Assembly: GCF_040702995.1 (NCBI RefSeq)
Contig: NZ_CP159992.1
Span: forward strand, 1,637,501-1,701,500
Direction of reading: 5' to 3'
Length of the DNA stretch: 64,000 nucleotides
From: Paenibacillus sp. AN1007
Lineage (GTDB): Bacteria; Bacillota; Bacilli; Paenibacillales; Paenibacillaceae
The position numbers and the translations under genes were made by a program. The notes under the pieces are model-generated. The model was not told the origin of the DNA. It saw only the letters and a program-made list of their open reading frames with translations, and did no database searches. Every line of letters begins with the position of its first letter. Positions within the stretch are counted from its first letter, which is position 1. Positions 26,659-34,721 of this stretch are shown piece by piece.

Positions 26659-28377
26659 ATGTTAGTTACATTATCGATTCGCAATCTGGCCGTGGTGGAG
26701 GAAGTGGATGTTGTCTTTCATCCGGGATTTCATGTTTTATCCGGGGAAACCGGTGCAGGTAAATCCATTATTATAGATGCTCTTGGTTTGATTGCGGGTG
26801 GCCGGAGTTCAGCCGATCTGATCAGATATGGATGCGACAAGGCAGAGATGGAAGCGCTGTTTGAGATGGAACCCAGTCATCCGGTATGGAGCACACTGGA
26901 ACAGCTCGGTATTCATTGTGAGCCCGAGGAGCATCTTGTCATCCGGCGCGAATTGAACATACAGGGAAAAAGTACGTCCCGTATTAACGGGCAGCTTGTT
27001 AATTTGACGATGCTGCGTGAAGTTGGGGAGAAGCTGATCAATATTCATGGTCAGCATGAGCACCAGAGTCTGCTGCGTGCAGAAAGCCATCTCGGGCTGC
27101 TGGATACGTACGGCTCTGAATTTATCGGCCCGGTTAAAGCGAGATATCAAGAGCGTTACAGCAAATTTATCGCTGCCGAGAAAGAATTGCGAGCGCTCCA
27201 AGAGTCAAGCCAGCGGGCTTACCAGCTGCTGGATATGTATCGCTTTCAGCTTGAGGAAATCGCTGCGGCCAGTCTTGCCCGCGGTGAAGATGAATTACTC
27301 GGCGAAGAACGGGTCAAACTATCCCATAGTGAGAAAATGATGGACAGCGTTGCTGGTGCTTATGAACTGCTGAATGGACAGCGAGGATTGGAAGCGGTTA
27401 GCATAGCTCTATCCCGAATTGAAGATATTTCTGGTTATGACAGCAAAGGATTACAGCCGATTGTAGAGCAGCTGCAGTCTGCCTTTTATCAATTGGAGGA
27501 TGCAGCGTTTCAGCTTCGAGACTACCGGGAACGGATCGAATTTAATCCGGGCCGGCTGGAGGAAGTGGAACAGCGATTGAACTTGATCTCTGGACTGAAA
27601 CGCAAATACGGAGACAGTGTTGAACACATTTTAAATTACTACGAACAGATCAGTCACGAAACGGACCAGCTCGAAAACAAGGATGAACGTTTGGAAAAGC
27701 TTCGTTCGGAACGTGATAAACTGCTGCTGCTCGTGATGGAGTCAGCTGAGGAACTGAGCAGAGTGCGCAAGCAGTGCGCCGAAGAGCTGGCTGCTCAGGT
27801 GGAGAGTGAACTTAAGGATCTGCAGATGGAACGGACTTCACTCCGTGTTCAGATTGTACCTGCTGAAGATCCGAAGGGCATTGAATGGAATGGACGCCGC
27901 ATTCGATTCAGCCGTCAGGGGGCTGACAATGCAGAATTTCTGATTTCACCGAACCCTGGAGAACCTCTTCGTCCACTGGGCAAAATCGCTTCCGGTGGTG
28001 AATTGTCTAGAATTATGCTGGCAATGAAGAGCATTTTTGCTCGTCATGACCGAATTCCGGTATTGATTTTTGACGAGGTGGATACAGGGGTCAGCGGCCG
28101 GGCAGCCCAATCCATTGCGGAGAAGCTTCATCGTTTGTCTTCAACATGCCAGGTTTTCTCCATAACACATCTTCCTCAAGTGGCCTGCATGGCAGATCAT
28201 CAGTACCTGATTGAAAAGCATGTTTATGACGGGCGTACGATGACTCAAGTTGAATCGCTGTCTGAGCAAGGGCGAGTGAAAGAATTGGCACGTATGCTCG
28301 GTGGTGTGGAAATTACAGAAAAAACACTGCATCATGCGCAGGAAATGCTGAATCTGGCGGAAGCCAAAAAAGGGTGA
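26659..28377 (+). CDS. recN: DNA repair protein RecN
   Basis: 572 residues of the SMC-like ATPase that organises double-strand break repair. Head motifs are LSGETGAGKSIIIDALGLIAGGRS (Walker A), the Q-loop-like GQHEHQSLL, the signature ASGGELSRIMLAMKSI and IFDEVDTGVSGRAAQ (Walker B). A coiled coil runs from about residue 150 to 380. ATG 26659 matches the family N-terminus MLVTLSIRNLAVVEEV and has GGAGGTG nine bases upstream; GTG at 26647 overlaps that site. Confidence 0.96.
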   Translation: MLVTLSIRNLAVVEEVDVVFHPGFHVLSGETGAGKSIIIDALGLIAGGRSSADLIRYGCDKAEMEALFEMEPSHPVWSTLEQLGIHCEPEEHLVIRRELNIQGKSTSRINGQLVNLTMLREVGEKLINIHGQHEHQSLLRAESHLGLLDTYGSEFIGPVKARYQERYSKFIAAEKELRALQESSQRAYQLLDMYRFQLEEIAAASLARGEDELLGEERVKLSHSEKMMDSVAGAYELLNGQRGLEAVSIALSRIEDISGYDSKGLQPIVEQLQSAFYQLEDAAFQLRDYRERIEFNPGRLEEVEQRLNLISGLKRKYGDSVEHILNYYEQISHETDQLENKDERLEKLRSERDKLLLLVMESAEELSRVRKQCAEELAAQVESELKDLQMERTSLRVQIVPAEDPKGIEWNGRRIRFSRQGADNAEFLISPNPGEPLRPLGKIASGGELSRIMLAMKSIFARHDRIPVLIFDEVDTGVSGRAAQSIAEKLHRLSSTCQVFSITHLPQVACMADHQYLIEKHVYDGRTMTQVESLSEQGRVKELARMLGGVEITEKTLHHAQEMLNLAEAKKG

Positions 28378-28497
28378 AACGAACGACTGGCGTAATGTTT
28401 GACAGTAATAAAAGCCTGGGGGCAGGGTTATCTTATAGGTACGCAATTGGCGACCACCTTTCGTCAAGCGAAAGAAGCAAAGGGAGTGTGACAGCCA

Positions 28498-29826
28498 TTG
28501 AATTCCCCCCTCAGGAAAAAAATGCTAGGTCTTTTATTTGCCTTCTTTCTATGTGTACTCAGTCAGGTCATTCAGCCGATGCAAAGTTATGCTTCCCTGC
28601 CTGATGAAGTTCAGGTGTTTGCGGGCAGGCAGGCAGACGTAAGGCTGGCAGTACCTGCAGCTTCAAGTGCAGTTGTTGATAGACCCGATATCGTTGGATT
28701 GGATCATCAATCCGCGTTGAAGGTTACTCGGCAGCAGCCTCTGCATCTTCATCCTCAGCAGACAGGACATGCCAAACTGACCTTGAAATTATGGGGTAAG
28801 ATCCCTGTTAAAACGGTCAATGTGAACGTAATTCCTGATCTGCGTGTTGTTCCCGGGGGTCAAACGATTGGCGTCAAAGTTAAATCTGCAGGTATCCTCG
28901 TTGTCGGACATCATCTCGTGCGCTCCAATCCGGATGAGCGAAAATCACCAGGCGAAGCCGCGGGTATCAAACTAGGTGACTTGATTACTCATATGGATGG
29001 CAAACGTCTGGATGGTGTAGCTGGCGTGGCTGAAGCCGTTGAACTTGCTGGTAAACGTAATCAAAGTATTCATGTTGTGTTGAAGCGCGGCAGCGAAACG
29101 ATCAAGACCAAGCTGACTCCAGCGTATGATGCGGAAGACAAAGCCTGGAGACTTGGTCTTTACATTCGTGATTCAGCAGCGGGTGTAGGCACTCTCACCT
29201 TCTATGCACCTGATCAAGGGGTATATGGGGCGTTAGGACATGTTATTACGGATATGAATACACAAACGTCTATCGTTGTGGGCAGCGGACAGATCGTGCA
29301 GTCTAACGTGACCTCCATTTCAAAAAGTGAAACGGGTGATCCCGGTGAAAAAAGAGCTCATTTTCTTAAAGAAAGCAAAATTCTAGGTAATATCGAACGT
29401 AATACAGCATTCGGCATCTTCGGTAAAATGTCTCAAAATCCCGAACACAGTCTGTATTCACAGGGCATCCCCGTCGCTTTTTCACACGAGGTGAAGGAAG
29501 GTCCCGCTGAAATTCTGACTGTGGTGGATGGGCAGCAGGTAGAACGTTTCTCCATTGATATTGTACATGTTGCCGATCAATCGGAGCCAGCAACGAAAGG
29601 ACTCGTACTACGTATTACTGATCCCAAGCTGATCGATAAAACGGGCGGCATTGTCCAAGGCATGAGCGGCAGCCCTATCGTCCAAGATGGCAAGTTAATT
29701 GGAGCGGTAACACATGTGTTTGTAAATGATCCGAAATCCGGTTATGGATGCTTTATTGAGTGGATGCTTCAGGATGCCGGTGTTATGATGAGAAAAAACC
29801 AAGCGAAAAACCTTAAGGCTGGATAA
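28498..29826 (+). CDS. spoIVB: SpoIVB peptidase, forespore signalling protease
   Basis: 442 residues. An N-terminal hydrophobic export segment (MLGLLFAFFLCVLSQVIQ) is followed by a PDZ domain (about 120-225; SPGEAAGIKLGDLITHMDGKRL) and the S55 serine peptidase domain. The catalytic His is in YGALGHVITD and the Ser in QGMSGSPIVQDGKLIGAV. SpoIVB is secreted from the forespore and triggers pro-sigma-K processing. The start is TTG with AAGGGAG 12 bases upstream, which is weak and may limit synthesis. Its end overlaps the terminator. Confidence 0.95.
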   Translation: MNSPLRKKMLGLLFAFFLCVLSQVIQPMQSYASLPDEVQVFAGRQADVRLAVPAASSAVVDRPDIVGLDHQSALKVTRQQPLHLHPQQTGHAKLTLKLWGKIPVKTVNVNVIPDLRVVPGGQTIGVKVKSAGILVVGHHLVRSNPDERKSPGEAAGIKLGDLITHMDGKRLDGVAGVAEAVELAGKRNQSIHVVLKRGSETIKTKLTPAYDAEDKAWRLGLYIRDSAAGVGTLTFYAPDQGVYGALGHVITDMNTQTSIVVGSGQIVQSNVTSISKSETGDPGEKRAHFLKESKILGNIERNTAFGIFGKMSQNPEHSLYSQGIPVAFSHEVKEGPAEILTVVDGQQVERFSIDIVHVADQSEPATKGLVLRITDPKLIDKTGGIVQGMSGSPIVQDGKLIGAVTHVFVNDPKSGYGCFIEWMLQDAGVMMRKNQAKNLKAG

Positions 29827-29846
29827 ACAGCTTTAAGGTTTTTTTG
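29806..29846 (+). terminator. Terminator overlapping the end of spoIVB
   Basis: AAAAACCTTAAgGCTG, loop gataaa, CAGCtTTAAGGTT then TTTTT. The left arm lies in the last codons of spoIVB. Confidence 0.9.
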
Positions 29847-29929
29847 TCGAAAGTAAACATATTATATCGGTTGTTGAAATAAAATATTTATTATAAAGGA
29901 TCAAGAAAAAAAAATAAAGAAAAATAATT

Positions 29930-29967
29930 TTCGACAGAAGGAATTTCACTTGGCGTGTCGAAAATTT
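29930..29967 (+). promoter_or_regulatory. spo0A promoter with 0A boxes and sigma-H-like elements
   Basis: An inverted 0A box TTCGACA (29930-29936) and a direct box TGTCGAA (29956-29962) flank a sigma-H-like -35, AGGAATT (29939-29945). Fourteen bases later is GAAAAT (29960-29965) in the -10 position, where GAAT would be ideal. A third TGTCGAA (29845-29851) overlaps the spoIVB terminator tail. The layout fits autoregulation by Spo0A-P, as in B. subtilis. Confidence 0.65.
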
Positions 29968-30029
29968 AACGTGTAAGGAAATGTACGAAATTGTAAAAGA
30001 CGAGGTTCAAATAAAAGGAGGATACCGTT

Positions 30030-30848
30030 TTGCAAAAAATTGAGGTACTGCTGGCCGATGATAACCGTGAATTTACGAATTTGCTTGCCGAATATATATC
30101 CGAGCAGGAAGATATGGAAGTAACCGGTATTGCATACAATGGTGAAGAAGTACTGCAGCTGCTGGAACAAACTCGGGATGTACCGGATGTGCTCATTCTG
30201 GACATTATCATGCCTCATCTGGATGGACTCGGTGTGCTGGAGCGCCTGCGCAGCCTGAATCTGTCTCCGCAGCCGAAAGTGATTATGCTCACCGCTTTCG
30301 GTCAGGAAAACATCACACAGCGTGCCGTGCAGCTCGGAGCTTCCTACTACATTTTGAAGCCGTTTGACATGGAAGTTCTGGCGAACCGCGTACGTCAGCT
30401 TGTGGGCACGCAAACGACAATGTCAACAAGCAGCGGCTCGTCCTCTTCCTCGATGTTTATGAACAAATCCAATGTCGTACCGATGGGTAAACACAAAAAT
30501 CTGGATGCCAGCATCACGTCAATCATACATGAAATCGGAGTTCCTGCGCATATTAAAGGATATCAGTATTTGCGTGAAGCGATTACGATGGTCTACAACA
30601 ATATCGAAATTTTGGGAGCGATCACCAAAACGCTGTATCCGGCCATTGCCGAAAAATTCAAAACGACGCCGTCCCGCGTCGAACGTGCCATCCGTCACGC
30701 GATTGAAGTGGCATGGACACGCGGCAACATCGACAGCATCAGCCACCTGTTTGGCTACACGATCAACATCAGCAAGTCCAAGCCGACAAATAGCGAATTC
30801 ATCGCGATGGTCGCTGACAAGCTCAGAATTGAGCATAAGGTGAGCTGA
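30030..30848 (+). CDS. spo0A: Sporulation master response regulator Spo0A
   Basis: 272 residues, TTG start behind AAAAGGAGG. The receiver domain (1-125) has the acidic pair Asp10-Asp11, phospho-acceptor Asp58 in [12 protein letters not shown] and Lys in YYILKPFD. After a Ser-rich hinge ([10 protein letters not shown]), the Spo0A C-terminal effector domain shows the helix-turn-helix region [26 protein letters not shown] and the ending [16 protein letters not shown]. Slightly longer than B. subtilis (267) because of the hinge. Confidence 0.98.
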   Translation: MQKIEVLLADDNREFTNLLAEYISEQEDMEVTGIAYNGEEVLQLLEQTRDVPDVLILDIIMPHLDGLGVLERLRSLNLSPQPKVIMLTAFGQENITQRAVQLGASYYILKPFDMEVLANRVRQLVGTQTTMSTSSGSSSSSMFMNKSNVVPMGKHKNLDASITSIIHEIGVPAHIKGYQYLREAITMVYNNIEILGAITKTLYPAIAEKFKTTPSRVERAIRHAIEVAWTRGNIDSISHLFGYTINISKSKPTNSEFIAMVADKLRIEHKVS

Positions 30849-30866
30849 AAGGATCAGGAATAAAGT

Positions 30867-30930
30867 ATAAAAAGCGCACTTCTCCATTCATTCGTCTATA
30901 GACGATCAAGGAGGGGTGCGTTTTGATTTT
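30867..30930 (+). terminator. Terminator after spo0A
   Basis: AAAAGCGCACttCTCC pairs with GGAGgGGTGCGTTTT; the inner palindrome CGTCTATAGACG extends it and TTTTGATTTT follows. Confidence 0.85.
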
Positions 30931-31153
30931 AATTAGCAAAAATGCAATATATGTACACCGACCATAATCGGATAACGTCAAAGTCGTTTTTAGATATCGT
31001 GACTATTTACATGGAATTGTGCAAGTTCGAGTGTGGTATTGGTATTCTTTTATAAAAATTTACCTAACGTTAACGCTTTTTTAGGTAGAAAGTGGTACGA
31101 TGTGTCCACAGATAGATCAAAAGTGACAGGGTTGATGATGAGGCGAGGAGTTG

Positions 31154-32119
31154 ATGGTTGTGTTTACTCAAATAGGTGAAATTGCTGAACCGATTCCAGT
31201 CGTACTGCCTGAAACCAAGTGTGATGCCTTATATCAGCTGTTTACATCAAATCCGAATCTGGAAGGTGCAGCGGTTACAGGAAAAAAAGGCATATCATTA
31301 ATGATGCGAACCCGGTTCTTTCAACAGATCGGTACACAATACGGTTACAACCTGTATATGGGGCGCCCTGTAAAGCTGCTTATGAACGTGAATGCTCTGG
31401 TCGTGGATTACTCGGAACAGATTACAGATGTAAGTGTCGCAGCGATGAAGCGCGAGGAGGCTGACCTGTATGATCTGGTTCTGGTAACATCTGGGGAACG
31501 ATTCCACGGAGCGGTAAGTATCCGGCGGCTGCTTCTGGCAGTTGCAGATGTTCGAGCTGAAATGGCCAGCTTTATGAATCCGCTAACTGGACTTCCCGGT
31601 AATCGAATTATTGATGATCGATTAGTTCAGGTACTTCAGCAGGACCAGTTCAGTGTTCTCTACATTGACCTGGATCAGTTCAAATCATATAACGATAGTT
31701 ACGGATTCAAAATGGGAGACGACCTTATACAGGCCACAGCCGGTTTACTGCGTGAGCATTTTGGTGTATCGGAAGGTTTTCTAGGCCATATTGGTGGCGA
31801 TGATTTTATCGTGATTTTGAACCATCACCAGTACAAACAGGTCTGTGAAGAGGTGATTTCCCGGTTTGAGAAGTTGAAGCAGAGCTTCTACAACGAACAG
31901 GACTGGAGCAACCAGTATGTGATAGGCGAAGGTCGATCTGGATTGAACAGACCTATTCCTTTGGTATCTGTATCAATTGCTGTAGTGACCAATCTCTATC
32001 AACGGTATGGTAACATCAATCAAATTGTACATGAAGCTGCAGGTGTGAAAAAAAGCTGTAAATCCATCAACGGCAGCATTATCTGTTCGAATGACATGAA
32101 AGTTCAAAAAGTTACCTAG
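31154..32119 (+). CDS. CBS-pair and GGDEF domain protein
   Basis: 321 residues. The N-terminal 135 residues look like a CBS-pair-type sensor (EPIPVVLPETKCDALYQLFTSNPNLEGAAVTGKKGISLMMR and LVTSGERFHGAVSIRRLLLA). Residues 142-300 are a GGDEF domain beginning NPLTGLPGNRIIDD. The active-site loop is GGDDF (214-218) instead of GGDEF or GGEEF, so diguanylate cyclase activity is uncertain. It has no membrane segment and stands alone after spo0A. ATG 31154 follows GGCGAGGAG. The 220-base region before it holds no clear promoter beyond AT-rich sequence. Confidence 0.85.
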   Translation: MVVFTQIGEIAEPIPVVLPETKCDALYQLFTSNPNLEGAAVTGKKGISLMMRTRFFQQIGTQYGYNLYMGRPVKLLMNVNALVVDYSEQITDVSVAAMKREEADLYDLVLVTSGERFHGAVSIRRLLLAVADVRAEMASFMNPLTGLPGNRIIDDRLVQVLQQDQFSVLYIDLDQFKSYNDSYGFKMGDDLIQATAGLLREHFGVSEGFLGHIGGDDFIVILNHHQYKQVCEEVISRFEKLKQSFYNEQDWSNQYVIGEGRSGLNRPIPLVSVSIAVVTNLYQRYGNINQIVHEAAGVKKSCKSINGSIICSNDMKVQKVT

Positions 32120-32367
32120 TTATTATGAAACTTACGCTATAAACCGCTAAGCTAAAATTGGCGGAGAGGATATAAGTATACATACAAGACAGGATCATCT
32201 CTGTGTAGGTATATAAGATGATGTTTATCTGTTTCTTACTGTTGGAGCTTAAGTGTTTTTTAGTGTTCAAGGAACTAATATCCAATGAGACATCTCGAAA
32301 TCACTCCCCCGTCACCTTATCCAATTACAAATCGATTTTGAGTACTCAATTACAACAACAGTTTCTA
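32120..32367. other. Intergenic region upstream of the iron island
   Basis: About 250 bases with no gene of convincing length and no terminator hairpin with a U-tract. An activator site for the regulator downstream could lie here, but I see no clear repeat. Confidence 0.4.
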
Positions 32368-32404
32368 TTGCACAAATTAACATATTAATTGATAATGATT
32401 ATCA
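32368..32404 (+). promoter_or_regulatory. Promoter with perfect Fur operator, AraC-SBP copy 1
   Basis: -35 TTGCAC (32368-32373), 17-base spacer, -10 GATAAT (32391-32396). The perfect 7-1-7 Fur operator TGATAATGATTATCA (32390-32404) covers the -10, so iron-loaded Fur would block it. The ATG lies 55 bases downstream. Confidence 0.85.
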
Positions 32405-32458
32405 AAAAAAGAAGGGAAGCAAAGATATAATCTATATAAAAGGAGTAGGGTTAGTATC

Positions 32459-34411
32459 ATGTGGAATGAATATTATATACTCTGGAATTATGCCGCAGTG
32501 AATATAGCAGATATTCGTTATGTGGAATTTAGAGCGTATGAAGAGATGAAATATAAATTTCCATCACATACCTTTATTCTCACTTTTCAGGGTAATGCTG
32601 GAGTGATAATTGATAATGTGAATTATGAAGTGAATCGGATTTATGTTCTCCATGGGGGAAAGGGGAGTGAATTGGTTATTCAAGCAGGAGAAGCCGGCTT
32701 ACGATTGTATTACTTGATGTATAGGGCCGAACTGCCTAGAGCGGGAAGAGATTATCTGCAAAAGATAATGGATCGTACCAATCCGTTTCAGATGAATTTT
32801 GGCCTTTCACCAGACAAGCCAACCATGTTATATGAGCAGTTGAAACAGATGCATATTTTGTGGAATTCAAAAAAAATGGATCAACATTTTCAGGCCAAAA
32901 GTTTGTTCTTTTCCTTTGTGGAGCAGATATTATCACAGATTTCTTCTGGATCAAAACACAATCGGAGTGCTAAGGAACAGGCCAACAAAATCATGAAAAT
33001 TATAGAATCTTCTTACACACAGCCACTCACGCTTCATGCTTTGGCAGAAATGGTAAACACCAGTCCAAGAAGTTTGTCACGCAAGTTTAAGCAGTCGGTT
33101 GGTACCAGTCCCATCGATTACCTTATCCAGTTTCGTTTATTCAAAGCCAAAGAGATGCTGCTGGAAACCGACGCCACACTGGATGAAATTGCGGCAGGGA
33201 TTGGTTATCCGGATGGTTATTATTTAGGACGTATGTTCAAGAAACATACAGGGCTTTCTCCTATGCAATTCAAGAAAAAATCCTCCATTCCTCTGCATTG
33301 GCCAGATTTGACATCAACCTTGTCTGGAAATGATATTTCCAAAGGTACAGGTAGGAAGTATGTTTATGGTGATGATGATAATCATTATCAATATAAACAT
33401 GGAGGATTCATTCATATGAACAGACAAACAAGAACCGGAATGTTGCTTAGTATGCTTCTAATTCTTACTTTATTGGTCAGTGCCTGCTCAGCAAGTGGCG
33501 CCAATAGTATCGGGGGAGAACCATCAGGAAGCAATGGTTCCCAGACCAAAGTAACAGCGGAGAACCAAAGCAAGACATCTAAAGTACGCACGGTTTCAAC
33601 GATGAAGGGGAGTATCACCATCCCAGATGAACCTAAACGGATTGTGGTTGATCTGTATTTGGGAAGCCTTATTGCTTTGGGAATCAAGCCAGTGGGTACA
33701 CCCGAATTAAATCTCAAGAATCCTTATTTTATTGATTCGCTTGAAGGTGTTCAAAATATTGGGGAATATGAAACGATTTCTCTTGAAAAAGTGTTAGAAC
33801 TTGAACCCGATTTGATTGTGACAGGCAATCCTGAATTATATGACTCGTTTAGCAAAATAGCACCTACCCTTGTTATTCCTTATGGAGAATTCAAAAACAC
33901 TCACGAAGAAATCACCTATTTCGGTGAAGTGCTGAATAAAAAAGAAGAATCCAAAGCCTGGTTAGCTAATTATGATGCTAGAATTGCAGATGCCAAGAAG
34001 CGTGTCAGTGAAGCAATCGATGCATCTGCCGAAGTGTCGGTGATGCAGTTCAATGAAAAAGCTCCATTAGCCTTTGGTGATAATTTTGGTCGCGGAGGTC
34101 AGGCCGTTTATAGCGCACTTGGTTTGAATCCCCCTCCTGATAAAAAAGAGATTTTAATGAAGGAGCAGCTGGTAGAAGTTTCAGCAGAAGCGATCCCGGA
34201 ATTTGCTGGAGACTACATTATTCTAACGGCAGATGACCTAACGCTGGAAGATTTAAAAAACAAAGCAGTCTGGAGTTCTCTGGATGCAGTTAAGAACGAT
34301 CGTGTATTTATATGGAGCCAGGATCGTTCATGGTATTTTGACCCGATTGCAACATTAGATCAAACAGAGGAGCTGGCTGCTTGGTTTACAGAGATTTCGG
34401 GAAAAGAATAA
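32459..34411 (+). CDS. AraC-type regulator fused in frame to siderophore-binding lipoprotein, copy 1
   Basis: One uninterrupted 650-residue frame. Residues 1-150 are a cupin-like AraC sensor domain. Residues 172-273 are two helix-turn-helix units (LTLHALAEMVNTSPRSLSRKF and LDEIAAGIGYPDGYYLGRMFKKHTGLSP). Residues 274-319 form a linker whose segment DNHYQYKHGGF is the translation of a Fur operator and Shine-Dalgarno sequence. Met320 then begins a lipoprotein signal with lipobox VSAC (Cys343), followed by a FecB/FeuA-like iron-siderophore binding domain to residue 650. Domain order matches B. subtilis Btr, which senses bacillibactin in the cytoplasm but lacks such a signal. Whether the cell makes the fusion, the two parts, or both cannot be told from sequence. 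No permease genes adjoin. Confidence 0.85.
   Translation: MWNEYYILWNYAAVNIADIRYVEFRAYEEMKYKFPSHTFILTFQGNAGVIIDNVNYEVNRIYVLHGGKGSELVIQAGEAGLRLYYLMYRAELPRAGRDYLQKIMDRTNPFQMNFGLSPDKPTMLYEQLKQMHILWNSKKMDQHFQAKSLFFSFVEQILSQISSGSKHNRSAKEQANKIMKIIESSYTQPLTLHALAEMVNTSPRSLSRKFKQSVGTSPIDYLIQFRLFKAKEMLLETDATLDEIAAGIGYPDGYYLGRMFKKHTGLSPMQFKKKSSIPLHWPDLTSTLSGNDISKGTGRKYVYGDDDNHYQYKHGGFIHMNRQTRTGMLLSMLLILTLLVSACSASGANSIGGEPSGSNGSQTKVTAENQSKTSKVRTVSTMKGSITIPDEPKRIVVDLYLGSLIALGIKPVGTPELNLKNPYFIDSLEGVQNIGEYETISLEKVLELEPDLIVTGNPELYDSFSKIAPTLVIPYGEFKNTHEEITYFGEVLNKKEESKAWLANYDARIADAKKRVSEAIDASAEVSVMQFNEKAPLAFGDNFGRGGQAVYSALGLNPPPDKKEILMKEQLVEVSAEAIPEFAGDYIILTADDLTLEDLKNKAVWSSLDAVKNDRVFIWSQDRSWYFDPIATLDQTEELAAWFTEISGKE
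33336..33405 (+). promoter_or_regulatory. Internal promoter, Fur operator and Shine-Dalgarno inside copy 1
   Basis: TTTCCA (33336-33341), 17 bases, TATGTT (33359-33364) is a moderate promoter. The perfect Fur operator TGATAATCATTATCA (33376-33390) sits at the expected transcription start. GGAGG (33401-33405) precedes ATG 33416 by ten bases. All of it is also coding sequence of the upstream frame. Confidence 0.75.
33416..34411 (+). CDS. Iron-siderophore-binding lipoprotein, internal start in copy 1
   Basis: Alternative product of 331 residues starting at codon 320 of the larger frame. The signal peptide is MNRQTRTGMLLSMLLILTLL with lipobox VSAC at positions 21-24. A Ser/Gly-rich tether and a class III periplasmic-binding fold follow: ITIPDEPKRIVVDLYLGSLIALGIKPVGT, LEKVLELEPDLIVTGNPELYDSFSKIAPTLVIPYG and the late DRVFIWSQDRSWYFDPIATLDQ. 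Such proteins deliver ferric siderophores to FeuBC/FecCD-type permeases, not present nearby. The dedicated operator and ribosome binding site suggest it is also made alone when iron is scarce. Confidence 0.8.
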   Translation: MNRQTRTGMLLSMLLILTLLVSACSASGANSIGGEPSGSNGSQTKVTAENQSKTSKVRTVSTMKGSITIPDEPKRIVVDLYLGSLIALGIKPVGTPELNLKNPYFIDSLEGVQNIGEYETISLEKVLELEPDLIVTGNPELYDSFSKIAPTLVIPYGEFKNTHEEITYFGEVLNKKEESKAWLANYDARIADAKKRVSEAIDASAEVSVMQFNEKAPLAFGDNFGRGGQAVYSALGLNPPPDKKEILMKEQLVEVSAEAIPEFAGDYIILTADDLTLEDLKNKAVWSSLDAVKNDRVFIWSQDRSWYFDPIATLDQTEELAAWFTEISGKE

Positions 34412-34589
34412 ACGATATAAAATGCGGATAAGATTAAATATCCGATTGCTTATTTTTACAATAGAGTGTATACCCTGGGTAATCTCCCCGTTCATTTTGA
34501 GTGCGGCTGTTTCAGCATCGTTATCGAATACGATTCAATCAAATTTTGTCTTTCCCTCTAGGTAGAATCAATTCCACTCTAAATTTCAG

Positions 34590-34628
34590 TTGATAATGAA
34601 AATTATTATCACTTATAATTGGTATACT
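34590..34628 (+). promoter_or_regulatory. Promoter with Fur operator, AraC-SBP copy 2
   Basis: -35 TTGATA (34590-34595), 18 bases, -10 TATAAT (34614-34619), with a second extended -10 TGGTATACT (34620-34628). The spacer is filled by a 19-base Fur site (34592-34610) that differs from GATAATGATAATCATTATC at two bases. The ATG is about 100 bases downstream. Confidence 0.85.
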
Positions 34629-34721
34629 GTAGTGAACCGTTATTACTCACATTTTTTATCAATTTGGGAGAATGATGAGCTTGTAAACTCTATAGAGTGA
34701 GATAGGATTGGAGAGTATTTG

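Noticed and set aside
28458-28473. CTTTCG/CGAAAG hairpin before spoIVB as a terminator
   Set aside because: Short stem without a T-run; it cannot be called.
33398-33401. ATG overlapping the GGAGG in copy 1 as a lipoprotein start
   Set aside because: It is out of frame with the lipoprotein and has no ribosome binding site; ATG 33416 is correct.
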